From: Rhodanobacter sp. OK091
Lineage (GTDB): Bacteria; Pseudomonadota; Gammaproteobacteria; Xanthomonadales; Rhodanobacteraceae
Assembly (NCBI RefSeq): GCF_900142825.1
Contig: NZ_FRCH01000002.1
Coordinates: 186,001 to 250,000 of the forward strand
Direction: 5' to 3'
Length of the DNA stretch: 64,000 bases
Shown here piece by piece: positions 9,850-18,674 of this stretch. The notes beneath the pieces were generated by a model. That model did not search any database. It was not told the origin of the DNA and saw only the letters and a list, made by a program, of their open reading frames with translations. Made by a program: the position numbers and the translations under genes. Position 1 is the first letter of the stretch, and the number at the start of each line of letters is the position of its first letter.

Positions 9850-11108
9850 ACACGATCCGACAGCAGGCATTGGCTTGTCGCGATGCCGCCCAGGTCATCG
9901 CTGCACTGGGTAGCGACGCCAAGCGCGCCTTGCTGCGCGATATGGCCGCAGCGCTGGAAACACAATCCACCGCGGTACTGGAGGCGAATGCCGAGGACAT
10001 GCGGCAGGCTGCGGCGAAAGGTGTGCAGGGCGCGATGCTCGATCGCCTGCGGCTGGACGAGACGCGCGTGGCCGGCATCGCCAGCGCGTTGCGCGAAGTG
10101 GCCGAACTGCCTGACCCGGTTGGCGTGGTGACGCGCCATGAGACACGGCCGAATGGCTTGTCCATCGAACGCGTGCGCATTCCGCTCGGTGTCATCGCGA
10201 TGATCTACGAGGCGCGGCCCAACGTCACCGCCGACGCTGCCGCGTTATGCCTCATGGCCGGCAACGGTGTGATCCTGCGTGGTGGCTCCGAGGCGATCCA
10301 CTCCAATACGGCGATTGCCGCCGCATTGAAGTCGGCACTGGAAGCGCACGGCGTGCCGACTGCCGCGTTGACCCTGGTCGAAGATCTGCGTCGCGAGACC
10401 ATGATCGAACTGCTGCAGCTCAGCGACATCGTCGATCTCGCCATTCCCCGCGGCGGCGAAGGCCTGATCCGCTTCGTCGCCGAGCACGCGCGCGTGCCGG
10501 TGATCAAGCATTACAAGGGCGTCTGCCATCTGTATGTGGACTGCACCGCCGACCCCGCACTCGCGCTGAACCTGCTGATCGATGGCAAGACCTCGCGCCC
10601 CGGCGTGTGCAACGCGCTGGAGACGCTGCTGGTGCATCGGGACATCGCCAGCACGTTCCTGCCGCAGGCGGTGCTGGCGTTGCGCGAACGCGGCGTTGAA
10701 TGGCGCGGCGACGAACGCAGCCGCGCGCTGGTGCCCGACATGCATGCGGCCAGCGACGACGACTACGCGGCCGAATTCCTGGACCTGATTCTCGCCGTGC
10801 GCGTGGTCGATGATCTCGACGAAGCCATTGCCCACATCCACCGCTACGGCTCCGACCACACCGAAGTGATCGCCACCCGCGACGAAGCCGCCGCGCAACG
10901 CTTCGTGCAGGCGATCCGCTCAGCGGTGGTGATGGTCAACGCGTCTTCGCGCTTCAGCGACGGCGGCGAGCTGGGCCTCGGTGCCGAGATCGGTATCTCC
11001 ACCACGCGCCTGCATGCCTACGGCCCGATGGGTGCCGAAGCGCTTACGGTGGAGCGCTTCGTGGTACGTGGGGAAGGGCAGGTAAGACACCCGCAAAGCC
11101 AGACGTAA
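9846..11108 (+). CDS. proA: Gamma-glutamyl phosphate reductase
   Basis: NADPH-dependent reductase that converts the ProB product to glutamate semialdehyde. The 420-aa aldehyde-dehydrogenase-fold protein shows the family stretches [30 protein letters not shown] and the catalytic Cys region [39 protein letters not shown] lies near the C-terminus. The start ATG overlaps the proB stop (ATGA). It ends the operon; the convergent kynU gene ends 33 bases away with no clear terminator between. Confidence 0.96.
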   Translation: MNTIRQQALACRDAAQVIAALGSDAKRALLRDMAAALETQSTAVLEANAEDMRQAAAKGVQGAMLDRLRLDETRVAGIASALREVAELPDPVGVVTRHETRPNGLSIERVRIPLGVIAMIYEARPNVTADAAALCLMAGNGVILRGGSEAIHSNTAIAAALKSALEAHGVPTAALTLVEDLRRETMIELLQLSDIVDLAIPRGGEGLIRFVAEHARVPVIKHYKGVCHLYVDCTADPALALNLLIDGKTSRPGVCNALETLLVHRDIASTFLPQAVLALRERGVEWRGDERSRALVPDMHAASDDDYAAEFLDLILAVRVVDDLDEAIAHIHRYGSDHTEVIATRDEAAAQRFVQAIRSAVVMVNASSRFSDGGELGLGAEIGISTTRLHAYGPMGAEALTVERFVVRGEGQVRHPQSQT

Positions 11109-11141
11109 AACTTTGACATAAGTGGTCAGAACGTCGGCAAA

Positions 11142-12464
11142 TCAGCCGCGACTCCACTCCCGCACCGCCTCCGCAAACGCCAGGCAATCCGCAAATCGGT
11201 TGTACAGCGGCGCCGGCGAGATGCGGATCACGTCGGGTTCGCGCCAGTCGCCGATGATGCCGTGCTCCATCAGGTACCCGAACAATGCGCGGCCGCGGTC
11301 ACGGCCTTCGATCACGCGGATCGACAGCTGGGCGCCGCGGTGCTGCGGATCGGTCGGCGTGACTACCTGCAGCACGTCGGCCAGCTGCGTCTGCACCAGC
11401 CATTCCAGATAGCCGGTGAGTTGCAGTGATTTCGCACGTAACGCGGTCATGCCGGCGCGGCGGAATATTTCCAACGACACGCGCAAAGGCACCAGTGCCA
11501 GGATCGGCGGATTGGACAATTGCCAGCCATCGGCGCCTGCCGTGGGCACAAACTCGGGGCCCATCTGAAAGCGGGTGGTCTTGTCGTGGCCCCACCAGCC
11601 GGCGAAGCGCGGCAGTGCGGCCTTGGCATGACGCTCGTGCACGAACGCGCCACCCACTGCGCCGGGGCCGCTGTTGAGATATTTGTAGCTGCACCAGATC
11701 GCGAAGTCGGCGCCGCTATCGTGCAACTGCAACGGCAGGTTGCCCACGGCATGGGCGAGGTCGAAGCCGACCATGCAACCGTGTTTGTGTCCCAGCGCGG
11801 TGATCGCCTTGAGGTCGAAGGCCTGGCCGGTGCGGTATTGCACGCCGGGCAGCATCACCAGCGCGACGCGTGAGCCGTGTTCGGCCAGCGCGCGTTCTAT
11901 CGCGGCCGGCGAGGTCGTGCCGTTCGGTTCGTCGGGCTGCAGCTCGATCAACGCGCTGGCCGGATCGAAGCCGTGGAAGCGGATCTGCGATTCCACCGCG
12001 TAGCGATCGGTGGGAAATGCGCCAGCCTCGATCAGGATCGCCGGGCGCTCTTTCGTGGGACGATAGAAGCTCACCATCATCAGGTGCAGGTTCACGCCCA
12101 AGGTGTTCATTGCCACCACTTCGGAAGGCTGCGCACCGACTATGGCGGCGAGATCGTCGCGCACGAACTCGTGATAGTCCATCCACGGCAGGCGGCCCTT
12201 GAAGTGGCCTTCCACACCCAGCTCACCCCAGTAATCGAGTTCCGCATTGACCGCGTCGCGTACGGCGCGCGGCTGCAGGCCCAGCGAGTTGCCGCAGAAG
12301 TACACGCTGTCTAACGGCTGGCTGTCTAACGGCCGGCTGTCTGACGGCGGACCGTCGTGGCCTTCGTGCGGCGGGATCAGGAATTCGTCACGGAACGCGC
12401 GCAGGGGGTCGGCGGCGTCCCGGGCACGAGCCCAGTCGAGGTTGGCTTCAAAGCTTGCGGACAT
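11142..12464 (-). CDS. kynU: Kynureninase
   Basis: PLP-dependent hydrolase that cleaves kynurenine or 3-hydroxykynurenine to (3-hydroxy)anthranilate and alanine. The 440-aa protein has VYFCGNSLGLQPRAV near the N-terminus, GFDLAHAVGNLPL (the Asp that contacts PLP) and the PLP-lysine motif WCSYKYLNSGPGAVGG. A stretch before VYFCGN reads DSRPLDSQPLDS; it is encoded by three 15-base tandem units (12307-12351) and looks like a recent repeat expansion in a surface segment. The gene lies 30 bases after a small exported protein and downstream of ACMSD. Confidence 0.95.
   Translation of the reverse strand: MSASFEANLDWARARDAADPLRAFRDEFLIPPHEGHDGPPSDSRPLDSQPLDSVYFCGNSLGLQPRAVRDAVNAELDYWGELGVEGHFKGRLPWMDYHEFVRDDLAAIVGAQPSEVVAMNTLGVNLHLMMVSFYRPTKERPAILIEAGAFPTDRYAVESQIRFHGFDPASALIELQPDEPNGTTSPAAIERALAEHGSRVALVMLPGVQYRTGQAFDLKAITALGHKHGCMVGFDLAHAVGNLPLQLHDSGADFAIWCSYKYLNSGPGAVGGAFVHERHAKAALPRFAGWWGHDKTTRFQMGPEFVPTAGADGWQLSNPPILALVPLRVSLEIFRRAGMTALRAKSLQLTGYLEWLVQTQLADVLQVVTPTDPQHRGAQLSIRVIEGRDRGRALFGYLMEHGIIGDWREPDVIRISPAPLYNRFADCLAFAEAVREWSRG
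12307..12351 (+). repeat. Three 15-bp tandem units inside kynU
   Basis: CTGTCTAACGGCTGG is followed by CTGTCTAACGGCCGG and the decayed unit CTGTCTGACGGCGGA. In kynU (minus strand) each unit encodes a PLDSx-like pentapeptide, so copy number can change without a frameshift. Confidence 0.8.
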
Positions 12465-12494
12465 CGGGCGATCTCTTCGGAGTGGAAGCCGGGC

Positions 12495-13019
12495 TTACTT
12501 CAATTGCGCCGCGATCGCCTCGCAACCCTTATCGAATTCGGCCTTCCACGCGGCGCCGGCCAGGCTCTGGCTGGGACGCACGCAGCGCAGCTGGATCGCG
12601 TGGCCGCTCTTGAACCAGTAGTGTTCGGTGTAGCTGAATTCGGTGGCGTTTTCCTGCGCGGTGTAGGTGTAGCTGTTCGGCCCCGGCGGCAATGCAGCAA
12701 CCTTGTAGCCCGGCAGCGCCATCGCCTTCGCGGTGGCCTCGCTCTTGTATTGGTTGAAGCTGTTGACGTCGTTGACCAGTTTCACCGTGACGGTGATACG
12801 GGCGAGGCTGTTCTTGCCGGTGGGCGAGGGGTCGGGTACCTGGAACACCTTTGCTTCGGGGTCGCCCTGGGTTTCCATGATGCCGAGCCAGTTGTCCGGC
12901 GTGCTGAAATGGACGCTGCCATCAGCCATGCTGACGTCGGTGGCGTGGACGCTGCCGGCCAGCAGCAAGGTGGCGGCCAGGGCGATCGCGATCGTTACGA
13001 TGCTGCGCGGAAAACTCAT
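12495..13019 (-). CDS. Small exported protein of unknown function
   Basis: 174 aa with a clear signal peptide (MSFPRSIVTIAIALAATLLLAGSVHA, predicted cut after HA at about residue 26). The mature part starts TDVSMADGSVHFSTPDNW and contains two Cys (RCVRPSQ, KGCEAIA) that could form a disulphide. No enzyme motif is recognised. The start ATG overlaps the stop of the ACMSD gene (ATGA on the minus strand), and kynU follows 30 bases later, so it is co-translated within a tryptophan-catabolism group; a functional link to it is not evident. The frame is open upstream but only inside the ACMSD gene. Confidence 0.75.
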   Translation of the reverse strand: MSFPRSIVTIAIALAATLLLAGSVHATDVSMADGSVHFSTPDNWLGIMETQGDPEAKVFQVPDPSPTGKNSLARITVTVKLVNDVNSFNQYKSEATAKAMALPGYKVAALPPGPNSYTYTAQENATEFSYTEHYWFKSGHAIQLRCVRPSQSLAGAAWKAEFDKGCEAIAAQLK

Positions 13020-14050
13020 GCTGATTCCTTGGGGATGACGTCGGGGACGAAACGATGGCGGGGCAGGCCCAGCCATTCCAGCGCGGTACCGTGGAACAGC
13101 CGGGAACGCTCGATGTCGTTCAGGCCCAGTGCCTCGATGCCGCTGCCGGGTTCCTGTTCACCCAGCGGGAAAGGATAGTCTGTGCCGAGCATCACCTGCT
13201 CGACGCCCGTCACATCCAGCAGATAACGCAGCGCCCGGTCGTCGTGCACGCAGGAGTCGAAATAGAAGCGCTTGAGGTATTCGCGCGGGTTGCGCGGGTT
13301 GTCGGTGGCGACCAGGTCCGGACGCATCTTGAAGCCGTGCTCGATCCGGCCGATCGTCGATGGAAAACTGCCGCCGCCGTGCGCCAGCATCACACGCAGT
13401 TTCGGCAGCCGTTCCAGTACGCCGCCGAAGGCGAGGCAGCAGGCGGCGCGGGTCTGTTCGGCCGGCATGCCGACCAGCCATGGCATCCAGTACTTCGGCA
13501 TGCTGTCCGCGCCCATCATGTCCCACGGATGCACCAGCACCGTCGCACCGAGGTCGGCGGCGGCCTCGAAGAACGGGAACAGTTCCGGCGCATCCAGATT
13601 CCAGTCGCCGCAGTGCGAGCCGATCTGCACGCCTTGCAGGCCCAGTTCGTCGATGCAGCGCTCCAGCTCGCGGACCGCCAGTTTCGGTGCCTGCAGCGGC
13701 ACCGTGCCGATGCCGGCGTAGTGACGTGGATAGTCGCGGCAGATGCCGGCCATGTGATCGTTCAAATGGCGATGCAACTCCAGCGCCTGATAGCCTGGCG
13801 CCCAGTACGAGAACAGTACGGGCACGGTGGAGATCACCTGCACGTCGACACCGAAACGGGCATAGTCGTCGATGCGCGTCTGCGGATCGAACGCCGAATC
13901 CCACACCTCGCGGAAAAATTTGCTGTCCTTGTAGATGCGGTGACGCTCATCGGTATGCGTCATCACCGGAAAGCGGTCGTCGCCGTACTTGGTCGCCAGA
14001 TTCGGCCAGTCGCGGGGCAGGATGTGCGCGTGGGTATCGATCTTGAGCAT
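13016..14050 (-). CDS. 2-amino-3-carboxymuconate-6-semialdehyde decarboxylase (ACMSD)
   Basis: Amidohydrolase-superfamily decarboxylase acting on the ring-cleavage product of 3-hydroxyanthranilate, diverting it from quinolinate. The 344-aa protein starts MLKIDTHAHILP, whose His7-x-His9 pair binds zinc, and has VLVHPWDMMG, LAHGGGSFPSTIGRI and MLGTDYPFPLGE, placing the remaining metal and active-site residues. Length fits the family (about 330-340 aa). Together with kynU it points to the kynurenine pathway; the 3-hydroxyanthranilate dioxygenase gene is not in the window. Upstream in-frame codons are ignored because MLKIDTHAH is the conserved family start. Confidence 0.88.
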   Translation of the reverse strand: MLKIDTHAHILPRDWPNLATKYGDDRFPVMTHTDERHRIYKDSKFFREVWDSAFDPQTRIDDYARFGVDVQVISTVPVLFSYWAPGYQALELHRHLNDHMAGICRDYPRHYAGIGTVPLQAPKLAVRELERCIDELGLQGVQIGSHCGDWNLDAPELFPFFEAAADLGATVLVHPWDMMGADSMPKYWMPWLVGMPAEQTRAACCLAFGGVLERLPKLRVMLAHGGGSFPSTIGRIEHGFKMRPDLVATDNPRNPREYLKRFYFDSCVHDDRALRYLLDVTGVEQVMLGTDYPFPLGEQEPGSGIEALGLNDIERSRLFHGTALEWLGLPRHRFVPDVIPKESA

Positions 14051-14099
14051 CCGCGCAGTGTAAAACCTTCGCGCGGCTGCGTCGCGTTGCGCCGCATCC

Positions 14100-16199
14100 C
14101 TAGGCCGGTCGCGGGTCCGTCGCAGTAGCGGGTTCCGGACGGCTGCGGTTCGCCACGTAGGCGAGCGTATCGATATTGTCCACCAGCCGGTCGGTGACCC
14201 GCGCCAGCAGCTCGGCGGTGGCACGATCTCCGGCGTTCTGGGTGACGCCGACCAGCGTGCGCTGCATGGCGCGCAGTGGCGGCAAGGGACTCATCGTTCG
14301 CTGTTCGCGCAGTGCCGCGGCAATCGTCTGCAAGGCGTCAGCGGAGTGCTCGATGAAACGGCTGATCTCCTCTTGTGTGGACAGTGTGGCGAGGTCGTCG
14401 AGCAACGCCTCCAGCGTCATGGCGGTGCGCGCCAGGCGGTTGCCGTTGGCGAACAAGGCGCGGGCCAGCGCCAACAGTTCCGGCGGAGTGGCCGGCTCCG
14501 TGCGCATGCGGTCGATCGAAGCCTGCGCGTTGGTGCGGGCGGTGCGGGCTGCGGTGCGGGTGTCGCGCTGGGCGCCCGCCTGTCCGGGTTGCGCCATGGC
14601 GCGCAAATAACTGGCGTAGGCATCCAGCATCACCGCCAGCGCGGCGCGCGCGCGGCCGCGCTCCCAGGTCGGCCACGCCACGTAGGCGAGCAAGGCCATG
14701 CCGCAGCCGAGCGCGGTATTGATCACCCGGTCCGACACGGCGGCACCGGAATTGACGCCCTCGAACGAAAGCAGGATGACCACGGTGCCGGTCAGCGCCG
14801 CCACCGCGAAGCCGTAGTGCGCGGTGGCCAGGTAACGGAACGCCATGCACAGCAGCGCCATCAGGGCCAGGTGTGCCCACGGCTCGTTCGGCGTGATGTG
14901 CAACAACACAGTGGTGAGCACCAGCCCCAGCACCGTGCCGAGCACGCGCAGCAGGCCGAAGTTGAAGGTGGCGGCGAAGTCAGGCCGCAGCACGATAGCC
15001 GCCGTCATCGGCAGCCAGTAGCCGTGTGGCAGCTGCAGCAGGCGCGAGATCCACAACGCGGCGCTGAGGCAGACAGCCATGCGCACGGCGTGGCGGAATG
15101 CCACCGAGCGCGGCGTGAGGTTGGCGCGCAACGTGGCCCAGGTAGAGCCGCTGCGCAATGCCTTGGGCAGGCGGGTTTCTTCGGCACTGGCACGCAGTTC
15201 GCCGCGGCTGCCGGCCCAGTCGGCGTTGCGCACCGCCGCGGCCAACTGGCCGGCGAGGGCATGGATGTGCGCGGCCAGGCCGCCGGCGGGGCTGTCGTTG
15301 TCGAACAGCGCCTGTTCGCTGGCACGCAAGGTCTGGAGCGCGCGGCTGGCCTGCTCCGGTGATTCACCTTGTGCCAGTGCGTCGGCAATCGCCGCCAGCA
15401 CGCGTGCGGCGTCCTCGCGGAACATCGCGTGGGTGGTCGGATCGGCGTGCAGCTCGGTCATCGCGGTGAGCTCCAGCCGGATCCGTTCGGCCAGCTCCAG
15501 CAGCACGCCGAACGCTTCCATCGCGCGACCGTGGGCGCGGTGACGGCCCAGCAGGGTTTGCTGCAACGTGGTCATCGCTTCGGTCAACGCCGGCACATCG
15601 GTGTCGTCATGCGATTGTTGCCTGGCCAGCACGGCAAGACCGGTGTACACGTTGGTCAGTGCCTGTCGTTCGGGCCAATAGCGTTGCAGTGGCCACGCGG
15701 CCAGCGAGAACACGGTAAGCAACAGACCGCCGCTGAAAATCAACGCGGCGCCGCCGAGTGCTCCTTGCAGCGATGTCGGCGTCGAGGCGGTGATCACCAG
15801 CAGGATCATGCTGGTCATGCCGACCCGCGCAGTATCGATGCCGAACACCACCAGCAGGCCGCCGAAGAATCCGCAGGCGGCCGTGGCGATCAGGATCGGC
15901 AGCAAGTGGCCGCCGATCAGAAAACCCACCAGCGCGGCAGCGCCCGCAGCCAGTGACGCCAACAGCAGTTGGCGCAGGCGCTGCCGATACGGTCCGGGCT
16001 GATCGGAAAACATCGTGTCCAGCGCACCGGCTGCCACGCCCAGTCCGATCTGCGGATAACCCATGGCCAGACCGACACCCAGCGGCAGCACCACCGCGGC
16101 GGTATTGCGCAAGACCACCTGCCACGGCACGTCCGGCCGCTTGATGACGGTCAGGCTTTCGATCGCATGGGCGCGTAGCGAATAGTCGCTGGAGGACAT
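14100..16199 (-). CDS. FUSC family membrane protein
   Basis: A 699-aa inner-membrane protein with two blocks of transmembrane helices (about residues 30-170 and 370-520), each followed by a long soluble helical part: the FUSC layout (fusaric-acid-resistance / aromatic-acid efflux, YccS/AaeB-like). Visible stretches include GLAMGYPQIGLGVAAGALD and HGYWLPMTAAIVLRPDFAAT, the latter characteristic of the family. Such proteins are proposed to export aromatic acids. It sits 49 bases upstream of ACMSD on the same strand, so a link to aromatic intermediates is possible but unproven. Confidence 0.85.
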   Translation of the reverse strand: MSSSDYSLRAHAIESLTVIKRPDVPWQVVLRNTAAVVLPLGVGLAMGYPQIGLGVAAGALDTMFSDQPGPYRQRLRQLLLASLAAGAAALVGFLIGGHLLPILIATAACGFFGGLLVVFGIDTARVGMTSMILLVITASTPTSLQGALGGAALIFSGGLLLTVFSLAAWPLQRYWPERQALTNVYTGLAVLARQQSHDDTDVPALTEAMTTLQQTLLGRHRAHGRAMEAFGVLLELAERIRLELTAMTELHADPTTHAMFREDAARVLAAIADALAQGESPEQASRALQTLRASEQALFDNDSPAGGLAAHIHALAGQLAAAVRNADWAGSRGELRASAEETRLPKALRSGSTWATLRANLTPRSVAFRHAVRMAVCLSAALWISRLLQLPHGYWLPMTAAIVLRPDFAATFNFGLLRVLGTVLGLVLTTVLLHITPNEPWAHLALMALLCMAFRYLATAHYGFAVAALTGTVVILLSFEGVNSGAAVSDRVINTALGCGMALLAYVAWPTWERGRARAALAVMLDAYASYLRAMAQPGQAGAQRDTRTAARTARTNAQASIDRMRTEPATPPELLALARALFANGNRLARTAMTLEALLDDLATLSTQEEISRFIEHSADALQTIAAALREQRTMSPLPPLRAMQRTLVGVTQNAGDRATAELLARVTDRLVDNIDTLAYVANRSRPEPATATDPRPA

Positions 16200-16214
16200 G
16201 GGTGGGCTAGGAGT

Positions 16215-16359
16215 GAGTGGAGAGGAGTGAGAGGTGAGAGAAGAGCCGTGACTCGGGCAAGGTTACCGTGCCACCTGATCCAATGCTCCATGCCTGTTTG
16301 GGACGAGAAGCGAGGCAGTCTCGAACTGCTTTTCTCTCACTTCTCACTCCTCTCCACTC
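16215..16359. repeat. Intergenic inverted repeat, CTCTCCACTC family, copy A
   Basis: The arms 16215-16242 and 16332-16359 (28 nt each) are complementary at 27 of 28 positions, with an 89-nt spacer. The same purine-rich/pyrimidine-rich motif (core GTGGAGAG and its complement) recurs at 16939-17025 and 35522-35580, always between genes. It could fold in RNA as a long stem. Confidence 0.75.
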
Positions 16360-16369
16360 GATTCTGCCC

Positions 16370-16933
16370 TCAAGCCCGGCCGGCGAACTCTCCGGTGAGC
16401 GTGTTCACCCACACTTTCTCATCGTTGGTGATGTACTCGGGCACCTGCACTTCGATGCCGGTGTTGAGCTTGGCCGGCTTGTTGCGCTTGGTGGCGCTGG
16501 AACCCTTCATTTCCGGCGCGGTGTCGACCACGGTCAGGATCACGCTGCTCGGCACCTGCAGGCCGACCGGCGCATCGTCGATCAGCTGCACGTAATAGCC
16601 CTCGATGCCTTCGACGATGTAGCCGGCATTGTCTCCCACCAGCTCGGGCGAGAGCGGGTACTGGGTGTAATCCTCGGCATCCATGAATACGAACGCGCCG
16701 TCATCCATGTACGAGAAATTCGCGGCGCGACGAACCAGATCCATCTCGCGCAGCTCGTCGTCGGCACGCAGGCTGAGGTCGAACTTGCGTCCGCCGGGAA
16801 TCGAATACAGGGTGAAACGGAAGGTGACATTGCCGCCGCGCGCGCTGGGCGAGCTGCGCTCGATGTCGCGCACCTGATAGACGGTGCCGTCGTGTTCGAC
16901 CACATTGCCTTTCTTGACGTCGGAAGCTTTCAT
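16370..16933 (-). CDS. efpL: Elongation factor P-like protein EfpL (YeiP)
   Basis: 187-aa EF-P paralogue that helps ribosomes through difficult peptide bonds. It starts [20 protein letters not shown] (KOW-like domain I) and ends in the OB domain III ([21 protein letters not shown]). The domain I loop reads RSSPSARGG with Arg32 where canonical EF-P has the modified Lys/Arg, and VETAP-like [19 protein letters not shown] matches YeiP better than EF-P. The one-residue-longer loop and unmodified Arg are features of the EfpL group. It is flanked by CTCTCCACTC-family repeats on both sides, suggesting a transcription unit of its own. Confidence 0.85.
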   Translation of the reverse strand: MKASDVKKGNVVEHDGTVYQVRDIERSSPSARGGNVTFRFTLYSIPGGRKFDLSLRADDELREMDLVRRAANFSYMDDGAFVFMDAEDYTQYPLSPELVGDNAGYIVEGIEGYYVQLIDDAPVGLQVPSSVILTVVDTAPEMKGSSATKRNKPAKLNTGIEVQVPEYITNDEKVWVNTLTGEFAGRA

Positions 16934-16938
16934 AAGTC

Positions 16939-17025
16939 AGTGGAGAGTAGTGAGAGAAGGCGGCAGCGGTGTCGGGGAGTACGAAGCATTTCTCTCGCTT
17001 CTCACTCCTCCCCACTCACTCCTCG
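16939..17025. repeat. Intergenic inverted repeat, CTCTCCACTC family, copy B
   Basis: The left arm begins AGTGGAGAGTAGTGAGAGAA (16939-16958). The right arm, around 16989-17022, has the TTTCTCTCGCTTCTCACTCC form. It lies between efpL and the SDR gene and is less perfect than copy A. Confidence 0.65.
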
Positions 17026-17793
17026 CTATTTAGGTTGAAGCCGCACCGCGCCATCGAGGCGAATGGTTTCGCCGTTGATGTAGCGATTGCCGAGGATGAA
17101 GGCGACAGTGCTGGCGTATTCGTTCGGCTGGCCCAGGCGCGCCGGGAACGGGATCGAGGCGGACAGCGACTGCTGCACGGCTTCCGACATGCCATCGACC
17201 ATCGGGGTCCAGAAGATGCCCGGGGCGATCGTCGCCACACGGATGCCGAAGCGGGCCAGTTCGCGCGCCATCGGCAAGGTCATGCCTACCACGCCGCCCT
17301 TGGAGGCGGAATACGCGGCCTGGCCGATCTGGCCTTCGTAGGCGGCGACGCTGGCGGTGTTGATGATTACGCCGCGCTCGCCGTCCTCGCCTGCCTCGTT
17401 GTCCTGCATCAGTGCGGCGGCGGCCTTGGCCACGTTGAAGCTGCCAACCAGGTTCACCATCACCGTGCTGGCGAAGTTCGCCAGCGGCATCGGGCCTTCC
17501 TTGCCCAGCACGCGGCCGGCACCGAGGATGCCGGCGCAGTTGATCAGCACATTGAGACCGTCCATCGCGTCACGTGCGGCGGCCACGTTGGCGCTCACGC
17601 CGTCTTCGGAAGTGACATCGGTGCGGAAGAAGCGCGCCGCGTCGCCCAGTTCCTTCGCGGCGGCGTGGCCTTTCTCGTCATTGACGTCGAACAGGGCGAC
17701 CTTGCCGCCATGCGCGACAAGATGTTGCGCCACCGCATGGCCGAGGCCGGAGGCTCCGCCGGTGATGATTGCCTTGACCTGATTCAACTGCAT
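17026..17793 (-). CDS. SDR family oxidoreductase, 3-hydroxyacyl-CoA dehydrogenase type 2-like
   Basis: A 255-aa short-chain dehydrogenase with the NAD motif IITGGASGLGHAVA near residue 10, DVNDEKG after strand 2 (Asp, so NAD rather than NADP), INCAGILGAG and the catalytic Tyr/Lys in AAYSASKGGVVGM. TIAPGIFWTPM and GETIRLDGAVRL near the C-terminus match the HSD10/FadB2-like branch, which oxidises short branched 3-hydroxyacyl-CoA. The start is set at MQLNQVKAII (17793); an in-frame ATG 30 bases upstream is possible. The substrate is inferred from family resemblance only. Confidence 0.85.
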   Translation of the reverse strand: MQLNQVKAIITGGASGLGHAVAQHLVAHGGKVALFDVNDEKGHAAAKELGDAARFFRTDVTSEDGVSANVAAARDAMDGLNVLINCAGILGAGRVLGKEGPMPLANFASTVMVNLVGSFNVAKAAAALMQDNEAGEDGERGVIINTASVAAYEGQIGQAAYSASKGGVVGMTLPMARELARFGIRVATIAPGIFWTPMVDGMSEAVQQSLSASIPFPARLGQPNEYASTVAFILGNRYINGETIRLDGAVRLQPK

Positions 17794-18003
17794 GAAGGTA
17801 TCCGGGTGCCGAAAAACGCACATAGTAGCGGAGCTGCCGATCCGCCGTGATCCGGGCCGCCCATTCGTAGCCGCTAGGTGGCGTTCAGCCTGGCGGATCG
17901 TTTGACCGGTGCCGTTCAGGGAAGCTTGCTAGGCTTCAGCAACGGGAGCCATGATGGTGTGTAGCACGGCCAGCGTTCCCCCTATTTTCCAAGGAGACAT
18001 GTC

Positions 18004-18495
18004 ATGAAAAGGTACCTGATTCTTCTGGCCAGCGGTCTGCTGTGCGCTGCGACCGCGGCGGCCGCCAGCCCGTCGCCGCAGCATGACGATCGCGGTCAGC
18101 AGGACGACCAGGACTGGCATGGCAGCCACGGCAACGGCAACCACGGCAATCACGGCAACAAGCATGATCGTGACGACAATGGCCATGGCCGCGACTGGGA
18201 CGATCGCGGCGACCATGGCCGTGGCCATGACCGGGATCGCGAGGTCCGCTATGACCGTGACGACCACCGCGGCTATTACGTGAGTCACGACCGCGGCCGT
18301 CACGAGGGCTGGTACAAGCGTGGCGGGTACGTTCCGGTCGAATACCGCGATCGCCGCTACGAGGTCGAGGACTGGCAGGTCTATCACCTGCGTCAGCCGC
18401 CGTACGGCTATCGCTACGTGCGTGGCGACGATGGCCAGTTCCTGCTGGTGGCGATCGCCAGCGGCGTCATTGCGGACATCCTGCTTTCGCACTGA
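18004..18495 (+). CDS. RcnB-family exported protein, copy 1
   Basis: 163 aa with a signal peptide (MKRYLILLASGLLCAATAAAA), a low-complexity middle of about 70 residues rich in His, Asp, Gly, Asn and Arg (for example HGNGNHGNHGNKHDRD), and a folded C-terminus. The C-terminus has GRHEGWYKRGGYVP, VEDWQVYHLRQPP and GYRYVRGDDGQFLLVAIASG, which is the RcnB domain. E. coli RcnB is a periplasmic protein tied to nickel/cobalt homeostasis. The His/Asp-rich part could bind metal ions, but this is not shown. A very similar gene lies 179 bases downstream. Confidence 0.82.
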   Translation: MKRYLILLASGLLCAATAAAASPSPQHDDRGQQDDQDWHGSHGNGNHGNHGNKHDRDDNGHGRDWDDRGDHGRGHDRDREVRYDRDDHRGYYVSHDRGRHEGWYKRGGYVPVEYRDRRYEVEDWQVYHLRQPPYGYRYVRGDDGQFLLVAIASGVIADILLSH

Positions 18496-18573
18496 TACCG
18501 AAAACCTGCATGTGAAACCACTTCACGGAAACATTCACGCGACCAGGGGTTCCCGTCGCTGATAGTGCTGACA

Positions 18574-18603
18574 GGGCTGGCGATCTTTCGAGATCGCCAG
18601 CCC
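18574..18603 (+). other. Perfect hairpin with TTCG loop between the RcnB-like genes
   Basis: A 13-bp perfect stem (18574-18586 with 18591-18603) closed by a TTCG tetraloop, the very stable cUUCGg type in RNA. No T-run follows, so it may act as an mRNA-stability or processing element or a weak terminator rather than a classical intrinsic terminator. Confidence 0.6.
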
Positions 18604-18674
18604 TTCGGAATTCTCCGAATGCGTCGCGGCAAGAACCGCTCCCCGGTTCTCGTCATTCCAAGAGGTGAAGATTC

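Noticed and set aside
18574..18603. Hairpin as a CRISPR or attachment-site repeat
   Set aside because: A single palindrome without regularly spaced copies or integrase nearby; best read as an RNA hairpin.
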